This document shows positions 1 through 3,917 of a stretch of 5,375 bases of DNA, one piece after another. The notes below the pieces were generated by a model, which did not search any database, was not told the DNA's origin, and was given only the letters and a program-made list of their open reading frames with translations. The first letter of the stretch is position 1. Every line of letters starts with the position of its first letter. The DNA lies in NCBI GenBank assembly GCA_016297415.1, contig JAEDGQ010000112.1, positions 1 through 5,375 of the forward strand. Direction: 5' to 3'. Source of the stretch: Treponema sp. (GTDB lineage: Bacteria > Spirochaetota > Spirochaetia > Treponematales > Treponemataceae). A program made the position numbers and the translations under genes.

Positions 1-779
1 CCACTGTCATAACCTATGCTGTAACCCCGTTCTTTTTCGTAGTTTAGTTCTCTTGCCCAGTCCATATACTGCCTCCTGGTCTGTGCGTTCTGTTTTGCTT
101 TGGCGGTGCACAGTTCCAGTTCCCGGGTGTAGCTGTCTTCTGTTCTGCCGGTTATAAGCATTTTTAAGAACGCTTTTAGTTCTTTGTCGGTTTCTATCCT
201 ATCATAGTTTTCTGCTACGAAAAAGTGTTTAAGACTTCTGTCGCCTAGCTTTATTCTGGGGTTTTGGAGGCAGAGGTTTTCGAAGGTGTAATGGGCCAGA
301 CCCTGTTTAAAGATGTCTTTCAGGCAGATGAATATTACGTGGCTTTCTTTTAATGCTCTGTAGGGCTCTCCGGATTTTAACATATCAACGTCCATTACAC
401 CTTGATAATATCTGGAACGTTCTGGTAACTCCCCCGTGTCCTTGACCTGCATCTCCACGTCAAAAACCCTCTCCTCGTCTTTGACGTACACATCCAGCCG
501 TATGCCCTTGGATTCTGTGTCGATTCCTAAGGATTTTTCCCCCAGAATTTCAATTTTTTCGATTTTAACATGCAGGAGCAGTTCCAGAAGGCGGCGGCAG
601 GTGTCGGGATTTTCGGTCATAACCTTGTAAAAGATAAAGGTGTCTGTAAGACCTGCCCGCTCCCATTTTTCTTCGGTAGTGAGCATCTCTGGTTCTGCCA
701 GTCTTTTTGTGCCTGTGGGATTTTGTGCTCTGGTTTGCAGTTGTGCTCCTGCTGGATTTGTTTTTTCGTCTTTGTTCAT
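1..779 (-). CDS. Rpn/YhgA-like PD-(D/E)XK putative nuclease, 3' end cut by window edge
   Basis: A minus-strand frame stays open from ATG at 779-777 to the left edge, giving 259 residues with no stop. The likely role is a DNA endonuclease of the Rpn (recombination-promoting nuclease / putative transposase) group. What is seen: an N-terminal block (about residues 41-80, RAGLTDTFIFYKVM then CRRLLELLLHVKIEKIEIL), the catalytic-like core GIRLDVYVKDEERVFDVEMQ (residues 92-111; Asp96 and the Glu109-x-Gln111 pair fit the D...ExQ variant of PD-(D/E)XK), then RSRYYQ (121-126), the usual next block. The first ~35 residues are low-complexity and polar. The end (ERGYSIGYDS, 250-259) resembles the Gly-rich repeats common near the C-terminus, so perhaps only the tail is missing. 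An SD, GGAGAG, lies a few bases upstream of the ATG. Family assignment is from recall of its motifs. Activity and biological role are not shown by the sequence. Confidence 0.87.
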   Translation of the reverse strand, partial: MNKDEKTNPAGAQLQTRAQNPTGTKRLAEPEMLTTEEKWERAGLTDTFIFYKVMTENPDTCRRLLELLLHVKIEKIEILGEKSLGIDTESKGIRLDVYVKDEERVFDVEMQVKDTGELPERSRYYQGVMDVDMLKSGEPYRALKESHVIFICLKDIFKQGLAHYTFENLCLQNPRIKLGDRSLKHFFVAENYDRIETDKELKAFLKMLITGRTEDSYTRELELCTAKAKQNAQTRRQYMDWARELNYEKERGYSIGYDS

Positions 780-1121
780 AAATCTCTCCAGTTTCTGATT
801 TTGTGTTTTACGCCGCTTTATGCGGGCTTTCTTGCACCCATTATTTAATTGGCAACGAAATTCAAATTTTGCACATTTTTGTGGGAAAAAATTGATAAGT
901 TTACGATTCTTTTCTTTTTCAGATGATGCTTTTGGACGGGTGTTTTGCGTCAGGGGGTGGAGTGGTGCCGTAAGGCAAACCGCGTGAGCGGGTCGGAGGC
1001 GAAAGCCGGAGCCACGGAAGACCCGACCCGGAGCTTTAGCGGAGGGAGACGCCCTGTTTTATCTCAAAGATTTTTGATTATTTTTTATTGGAAGGGCTTT
1101 GGAAAATCCTGCATTAAAAGC
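780..1121. other. Intergenic stretch between hisB and the Rpn-like gene
   Basis: This 342-base gap holds no convincing gene. Positions 780-945 are AT-rich leader and presumed promoter DNA for the minus-strand Rpn-like gene, but I see no well-spaced -35/-10 pair. Positions 946-1054 are a GC-rich repeat (listed separately). Positions 1055-1121 follow the hisB stop and are AT-rich, with T-runs on the + strand (A-runs on the coding strand). I find no stem followed by a U-tract on the minus strand here, so hisB has no obvious intrinsic terminator. Confidence 0.6.
946..1054 (-). repeat. GC-rich intergenic repeat, single copy, GGGCGTCTCC head / CCCTGACGCA tail
   Basis: Read on the minus strand this ~109 bp block starts GGGCGTCTCCC (1054-1044) and ends CCCTGACGCA (955-946). 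The same head and tail bound a ~110 bp block on the other strand at 3297-3406. Between them both have a CGGGTCGGG / GGCCGGGCT-like box followed by a CTTCC/TATCC and TCCGCTT-type stretch, while the rest differs. Inside are small stem-loops: CCGC-TCAC-GCGG and TGCC-TTAC-GGCA. The first matches CCGC-TTAC-GCGG at 3692-3703 in the larger repeat. GC content contrasts sharply with the AT-rich flanks. It reads as a dispersed intergenic repeat. From memory, similar GGGCGT...ATCCCTAACGC elements occur in Bacteroidetes and some Treponema genomes, but I cannot verify that here. Confidence 0.72.
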
Positions 1122-1802
1122 TTAAATTGTTCCCTTTGTGCTTGGGATTTCTCCGTTGCGGCGAGGGTCAATTTCTACAGCATTGCGGATTGCTCTGGCT
1201 GCTGCCTTAAATAAACCTTCTACTTTGTGGTGGTCGCTTCTGCCGCGGATTGTATCCAGGTGAATGTTGCATTTTGCGTTGGCTGCAAATCCCTGCCAGA
1301 AGTCTTCAAAGCAGTCTGTCTGGAACAGATACTGTGTGCCGTCTTCTTTCTGGCAAACAAGTGGAATACCTGTAAGCTGTGGGTTGCAAACACAGTATGG
1401 GCGTCCGCCAAAGTCTACTGCAACCTGAGTTGTAGCATCTTTGCGTTCTTCAGAAGAATCAGCTTCAATTGCAGCAAAATCAACTCCGCAGCGCAAGAGG
1501 CTTTCGTCCATTGGATAAATAAAGTAACCGCTTCTGGCAATTCCGGCACAGTTACCCAGAGCCAGTGCAAAGGCCTGTCCAAGGGCAATTCCAGTATCTT
1601 CGATCAGATGGTGCTGGTCTACGTCCAGGTCGCCGGAGATTTTTCCGCTTAAGTCAAACATTCCGTGCTTACAGAATGAATTAAGCATGTGGTGAAAAAA
1701 TCCCACAGGATTTTCCATTGTGCACTTTCCGCTGCCATCCAGGTTAAGTGTAAGTTCAATCTGAGTTTCTTTTGTGTTTCGTTTAATTGTAGCTGTACGC
1801 AT
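1122..1802 (-). CDS. hisB: Imidazoleglycerol-phosphate dehydratase (HisB)
   Basis: HisB dehydrates imidazole glycerol phosphate to imidazole acetol phosphate in cytosolic histidine synthesis, using Mn in a 24-subunit assembly (family knowledge). The 226-residue product shows the family blocks in order: FFHHMLNSFCKHGMFDL (35-51), DQHHLIEDTGIALGQA (62-77), YPMDE (96-100), GRPY (133-136), GRSDHHKVEGLFKAAARA (187-204) and the C-terminus DPRRNGEIPSTKGTI. The metal-binding His/Glu pairs HHML, HHLIED and HHKVEG are intact. Typical family members are about 195 residues. The surplus sits near residues 108-127 (a charged DSSEERKDATTQ stretch) and about 141-157, so catalytic blocks are untouched. The ATG at 1802 has GAGG eight bases upstream (1811-1814), and that SD overlaps the end of the neighbouring inverted repeat. 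Upstream is the GxxExxY cassette, then hisG. It is a stand-alone dehydratase with no phosphatase domain. Confidence 0.97.
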   Translation of the reverse strand: MRTATIKRNTKETQIELTLNLDGSGKCTMENPVGFFHHMLNSFCKHGMFDLSGKISGDLDVDQHHLIEDTGIALGQAFALALGNCAGIARSGYFIYPMDESLLRCGVDFAAIEADSSEERKDATTQVAVDFGGRPYCVCNPQLTGIPLVCQKEDGTQYLFQTDCFEDFWQGFAANAKCNIHLDTIRGRSDHHKVEGLFKAAARAIRNAVEIDPRRNGEIPSTKGTI

Positions 1803-1810
1803 ATAATATT

Positions 1811-1814
1811 CCTC
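1811..1814 (-). promoter_or_regulatory. hisB Shine-Dalgarno, overlapping the cassette's inverted repeat
   Basis: On the minus strand GTGAGGAATATTAT precedes the hisB ATG, putting GAGG eight bases from the start. Three of the four bases (1812-1814) belong to the left 27 bp inverted repeat. Any change in the repeat, or its pairing with the distant partner at 2290-2316, could therefore affect hisB translation. The pairing effect is an inference. Confidence 0.6.
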
Positions 1815-1838
1815 ACAGAGGCACAGAGCTCACAGAGA
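1812..1838 (+). repeat. Left 27 bp inverted repeat of the GxxExxY cassette
   Basis: The sequence is CTCACAGAG, then GCA, then CAGAG and CTCACAGAGA, and can also be read as three tandem ~9 bp units of the form (C)TCACAGAG. The reverse complement of 2290-2316 matches it without gaps at 24 of 27 positions. The three mismatches are consecutive (GCA against TTT at positions 10-12). It lies between the GxxExxY stop and the hisB start, and its outer edge forms part of the hisB SD. Confidence 0.85.
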
Positions 1839-1867
1839 TAAATCAAGAGTTGTGTAAAAATCCTCTG

Positions 1868-2269
1868 TTAATTTACATTGTAGTATCCGTTTAAAGATCT
1901 TTTTATTCCGTCTTTAAGTAATGCTTCATTAAAATTTATTAATAAACCGCATGGTTTATTAGCAAGTTTTAAATAAGTCCCAAGTTGTTTTGTAAAAACA
2001 TCTGTTAGTTTTGATACTGATTTTAATTCAATAATGATATTATCTTCAACCAGTAAGTCGATTCTAAAACTTTCATCGGTAATTTCTTTGCCATGATAAG
2101 TTAATTTTACAGGAACTTCTGCTTCAACTTTTAAGTTATTCTCTTCTAGAGCTTTTTTCAGACATCGCTGATAAACTTTTTCAAGAAGTCCTGGTCCCAA
2201 TTCTTTATGGACATTTATGGCAATGCCAATAATTTTTTCAGTTAAAGAGTTAATTTCATTTATATTCAA
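1868..2269 (-). CDS. GxxExxY-family protein with PD-(D/E)XK-like motif
   Basis: A small protein of the GxxExxY family, whose function is not established. The name motif is present as GLLEKVY (residues 27-33 from the chosen start), following EKIIGIAINVHKELGP. A second block, FRIDLLVEDNIIIELKSV (69-85), places Asp71 and Glu81-x-Lys83 as in PD-(D/E)XK nucleases, and QLGTYLKLANKPCGLLINF (95-113) is the usual closing block. Length (133 residues) suits the family. Start choice: TTG at 2269, because GGAGAG (2277-2282) lies seven bases upstream and translation then begins MNINEI, as relatives do. An in-frame TTG at 2284 would add five residues but precedes that SD. Codons are AT-richer than in hisB and hisG, hinting at separate origin. 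No own promoter is visible between the hisG terminator and this gene, so expression may depend on read-through. A nuclease role is an inference from the motif alone. Confidence 0.9.
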   Translation of the reverse strand: MNINEINSLTEKIIGIAINVHKELGPGLLEKVYQRCLKKALEENNLKVEAEVPVKLTYHGKEITDESFRIDLLVEDNIIIELKSVSKLTDVFTKQLGTYLKLANKPCGLLINFNEALLKDGIKRSLNGYYNVN

Positions 2270-2276
2270 GCAATTT

Positions 2277-2282
2277 CTCTCC
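2277..2282 (-). promoter_or_regulatory. Shine-Dalgarno that decides the TTG start of the GxxExxY gene
   Basis: GGAGAG on the minus strand sits seven bases before TTG at 2269. It lies downstream of the other in-frame TTG at 2284, which therefore is probably not the start. Confidence 0.6.
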
Positions 2283-2289
2283 AAATCTC

Positions 2290-2316
2290 TCTCTGTGAGC
2301 TCTGAAACTCTGTGAG
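2290..2316 (-). repeat. Right 27 bp inverted repeat of the GxxExxY cassette
   Basis: Read on the minus strand it is CTCACAGAG, TTT, CAGAG, CTCACAGAGA, matching the left copy at 24 of 27 positions in inverted orientation. It lies in the 5' leader of the GxxExxY gene and begins only a few bases after the T-run of the hisG terminator. A transcript crossing the cassette would carry both arms and could pair 5' leader to 3' tail. Confidence 0.85.
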
Positions 2317-2319
2317 AGA

Positions 2320-2357
2320 TAAAAAATCCCCCAGGAGAATTTAACTCATGAGGGATT
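2320..2357 (-). terminator. Intrinsic terminator of hisG
   Basis: On the minus strand, five bases after the hisG stop, AATCCCTCATGAG pairs with CTCCTGGGGGATT around a 7-base loop (TTAAATT). The 13-position stem has one T/C mismatch and one G-T pair and is followed by a T-run. It predicts that hisG is transcribed largely alone and that the downstream genes depend on read-through or other promoters. Confidence 0.85.
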
Positions 2358-2362
2358 CCATG

Positions 2363-3235
2363 TTACTGCATTACCTTGCGGAGTTCGTATTCCAGAATGT
2401 CTGTGGCACCAAGACTGTGGAGTTTTGGAAGCAGGGTTGGAACTTCGCTTTTTTTAACGGCAATTTTTACTGCATAGCCGTCGTCTCCGAAAAGTGGAGA
2501 AACTGTAGGACTCTTCATTGAAGGGATTCCCTTAATGAGGTTGTTGAAGTCTTTCTTTGCAACGTTCATTTCAAGCATTACACGGCTGCGGGCAGCAAGA
2601 ACTGCTTCAAAGAGCATTTTTAGTTCCATAATCTTCTGTTTTTTAGCAGGATCCTGCATTGCTTTTTTAGAAGCATACATTCTTGTAGAAGAAGTCATAA
2701 TTGTATCAGAAATTTTAAGGTTGTTGGCACGAAGGCTTGAACCTGTTGATGTGTTGTCGATAAGAATCTGAGCAAGTGCCTGATCGTTATCCTGAACAAA
2801 GCCTTCAGAAGTTCCCCATGTGCGGAAAATCTTGCCGTTTACCTTTTTTTCATCTGCCCATTTGCGGCTAAGGTTCTGGTATTCTGTAGCGATTGTTACA
2901 GGCTTTTGAAGAAGATTTTCGTAATCAACTGTTTCTGGAACTGCAACAACAATGCGTACCGGATCAAACCCCAGGTCAATAATTTCTTCAACCTGATCTT
3001 CAACGCCGTTTTCGTAAACCCAGTCTTTTCCTGAGAATGCAACATCAGCTTTTTCGTCAGCAAGCAGTGCACTTGAAATCTGTGGTTTTACAACCTGAAA
3101 AGCCAGGTCTTCCTGATTTGTAATTGGATAGTATGTGCGGTCTGGCAGGTAAAGTGAAATACCAACGTCTTTTAAAAGTTCAACAACCGATTCGTAAATG
3201 CGGCCTTTTGCGATTAAAATGCTTAATTTTTCCAT
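2363..3235 (-). CDS. hisG: ATP phosphoribosyltransferase, long form (HisG)
   Basis: HisG joins ATP and PRPP to give phosphoribosyl-ATP, the committed and normally histidine-inhibited step of histidine synthesis. The 290-residue product fits the long form (family about 290), which carries its own C-terminal regulatory domain and needs no HisZ partner. Seen: KLSILIAKGRIYE (3-15), DVAFSGKDWV (64-73), TEYQNLSRKW (117-126), the PRPP-loop region DNTSTGSSLRANNL (160-173; family form roughly D-x-x-x-T-G-x-T-L-R-x-N-x-L), and the C-terminal domain IPSMKSPTVSPLF (237-249) to GATDILEYELRKV (276-288). An in-frame TTG at 3262 would add nine residues, but ATG at 3235 has GAGG (bases from TTTTTGAGGACATT) at good spacing and starts where the family does. 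A promoter lies just upstream and a terminator just downstream, so it is probably monocistronic. The serine-rich PRPP loop is slightly atypical. Confidence 0.95.
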   Translation of the reverse strand: MEKLSILIAKGRIYESVVELLKDVGISLYLPDRTYYPITNQEDLAFQVVKPQISSALLADEKADVAFSGKDWVYENGVEDQVEEIIDLGFDPVRIVVAVPETVDYENLLQKPVTIATEYQNLSRKWADEKKVNGKIFRTWGTSEGFVQDNDQALAQILIDNTSTGSSLRANNLKISDTIMTSSTRMYASKKAMQDPAKKQKIMELKMLFEAVLAARSRVMLEMNVAKKDFNNLIKGIPSMKSPTVSPLFGDDGYAVKIAVKKSEVPTLLPKLHSLGATDILEYELRKVMQ

Positions 3236-3261
3236 AATGTCCTCAAAAACAATTTTCTTCA

Positions 3262-3290
3262 ATAATAAAGAAAAATATGGTTTTCTACAA
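3262..3290 (-). promoter_or_regulatory. Predicted sigma-70-type promoter of hisG
   Basis: On the minus strand TTGTAG (3290-3285) and TATTAT (3267-3262) are separated by exactly 17 bases, 26 bases upstream of the hisG ATG. The -10 matches consensus at 5 of 6 positions, the -35 only at TTG. The GC-rich composite repeat begins seven bases beyond the -35. Confidence 0.5.
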
Positions 3291-3394
3291 TAATATGGGC
3301 GTCTCCCCGCTGCCGCGGGGCCGGGCTATCCAGGGTTCCGCTTCCGCTCCATTGCCTCCACTGCGTTCCGGCAACGGCTGTCGCCGCCCTTCCT

Positions 3395-3524
3395 ATCCCT
3401 GACGCAGTCAGGGTCGTGCGCTAAAAGCGCACAGTTAAATAGACGAGTATTTCTGGTTTTTGCGACAGCAAAAATGGGAGCAGTGCGAGCAAAGAAATAC
3501 TCGCAGCGTGCTTTGCACGCAAGC
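3395..3524. repeat. Tandem hairpin unit A (130 bp)
   Basis: Four perfect stem-loops lie in series: CCCTGAC-GCA-GTCAGGG (3397-3413); GTGCGC-TAAAA-GCGCAC (3416-3432); a long one with 11 bp outer arms CGAGTATTTCT / AGAAATACTCG (3444-3454 and 3493-3503) enclosing TTTTTGC-GACA-GCAAAAA (3457-3474); and GCGTGC-TTT-GCACGC (3506-3520). Unit B follows directly at ~88% identity by hand count. Confidence 0.85.
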
Positions 3525-3653
3525 ATCCCTGACGCAGTCAGGGACGTGCGCATAATGCGCACATGTAAATGAACGAGTATTTCTGTTTTTTGCGAAAGCA
3601 AAAATGCGAGCCTCGCGAGCAAAGAAATACTCGCAGCGTGCTTGCACGCAGGC
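3525..3653. repeat. Tandem hairpin unit B (129 bp)
   Basis: It repeats unit A: stems at 3527-3543, 3546-3562 (loop ATAAT in place of TAAAA), 3574-3633 with inner TTTTTGC-GAAA-GCAAAAA (3587-3604), and GCGTGC-TT-GCACGC (3636-3649). All ~16 differences from unit A fall in loops or linkers. The arms are identical. A truncated third start, ATCCCTGACGC, follows at 3654. Confidence 0.85.
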
Positions 3654-3738
3654 ATCCCTGACGCTTCAAGGCGCCTCTGGTGCTGCCGCACCCGCTTACG
3701 CGGCCACTACAATCCCTGACAGGCATCGTGTTTACATG

Positions 3739-3769
3739 TGATATTACTTAGACTGTGAGGCAAATATCA
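3739..3769. repeat. Small inverted repeat TGATATT / AATATCA
   Basis: Arms of 7 bp at 3739-3745 and 3763-3769 flank a 17-base loop, between the composite repeat and the large AT-rich hairpin. It may belong to the same chain of hairpins or be chance in AT-rich DNA. Confidence 0.35.
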
Positions 3770-3781
3770 GGGCAAAAAGCA

Positions 3782-3909
3782 CATTTTAAGAGATTTTACA
3801 TCCCTTGCGAGCAAAATCGACGGCAGAGGGATGTAATTTTACTTAAAATGCCGGAAAAAGCGCCAAAAAACTCGCAGTGTTCTTTGCACACAGCAACACC
3901 TGACGCGAA
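3782..3909. repeat. Decayed relative of the tandem unit, with a large AT-rich hairpin
   Basis: Two 24-base arms (3782-3805 and 3827-3850) pair at 19 of 24 positions. The outer 9 bases (CATTTTAAG) and inner 10 (TTACATCCCT) are perfect, with a 5-base internal mismatch, around a 21-base loop that includes TGCGAGCAAAA. What follows, CTCGCAGTGTTCTTTGCACA (3871-3890) then CAACACCTGACGCGA (3895-3909), aligns with the end of units A and B (CTCGCAGCGTGCTTTGCACG, then CAAGCATCCCTGACGCA). The large stem keeps its place relative to this tail but has different sequence from the CGAGTATTTCT stem. Confidence 0.65.
3865..3894 (-). terminator. Possible terminator of the LuxR-like gene
   Basis: On the minus strand, 23 bases after the stop, GCTGTGT pairs with ACACTGC around GCAAAGA (7 positions, one T-T mismatch), then GAG and TTTTTT. 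The stem is modest and derives from the repeat tail, so the repeat may have been co-opted as a terminator. Confidence 0.4.
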
Positions 3910-3917
3910 GTACAGAA

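Larger units (their letters stand above)
1812..2316 (-). mobile_element. Putative GxxExxY cassette bounded by 27 bp inverted repeats
   Basis: A 505 bp unit consists of one gene (1868-2269, minus strand) between inverted repeats at 1812-1838 and 2290-2316. It sits exactly between the hisG terminator and the hisB start codon. No transposase is encoded. No target-site duplication is obvious directly outside the repeats. A 9 bp direct repeat, AGAGATAAA, occurs at 1834-1842 and 2315-2323, but it straddles the repeat ends asymmetrically and may be chance. I also recall CACAGAG-type repeats next to GxxExxY genes in other bacteria, which would fit a recurrent unit. Mobility is an inference from the bounded structure and position. 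Alternatives are a fixed pair of regulatory repeats or a remnant of an older element. Confidence 0.5.
3297..3720 (+). repeat. Composite GC-rich hairpin repeat with tandem internal units
   Basis: This block fills most of the 682-base gap between the LuxR-like gene and hisG. The head GGGCGTCTCC (3297-3306) runs into a perfect hairpin CCCCGC-TGCC-GCGGGG (3305-3320). The tail motif ATCCCTGACGC or a shortened form recurs at 3395, 3525, 3654 and 3712 and seems to delimit modules: a ~98 bp head module, two ~130 bp tandem units, and a ~58 bp tail module. The tail module carries AGGCGCCT, GGTGC-TGCC-GCACC and CCGC-TTAC-GCGG stem-loops. Head and tail match the single repeat at 946-1054, as if that simple element had been expanded from within. 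Minus-strand open frames here are by-products of the repeats: no family resemblance, no good start sites, and repetitive content. Confidence 0.8.

Noticed and set aside
945..1214. Plus-strand open frame of 89 residues
   Set aside because: It crosses the GC-rich repeat and then runs antisense into the 3' end of hisB. No SD and no coding character.
1227..1652. Plus-strand open frame of 141 residues inside hisB
   Set aside because: Antisense shadow of hisB, which has all its conserved motifs on the other strand.
1868..2269. Toxin-antitoxin or restriction system
   Set aside because: Only one small gene lies in the cassette, with no partner gene of antitoxin, methylase or specificity type nearby.
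2270..2284. TTG at 2284 as start of the GxxExxY gene
   Set aside because: The SD GGAGAG lies downstream of it, and beginning at 2269 gives the usual N-terminus of the family.
1812..2316. Calling the cassette a proven insertion sequence or MITE
   Set aside because: No transposase, no clear target-site duplication and no second copy in the window. Only the inverted repeats and placement support mobility.
3236..3262. TTG at 3262 as start of hisG
   Set aside because: It overlaps the predicted -10 and adds residues not seen in the family. ATG at 3235 has a well-placed GAGG.
3395..3670. CRISPR array
   Set aside because: There are only two ~130 bp units, similar along their whole length. There are no short identical repeats separated by unique spacers and no cas genes.
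3326..3726. Several overlapping minus-strand open frames (up to ~121 residues) with repeated CEYFFAR...AKTRNTR-type segments
   Set aside because: They are translations of the tandem hairpin units in different frames, lack family resemblance and suitable start sites, and the base differences between units fall by hairpin position, not by codon position.
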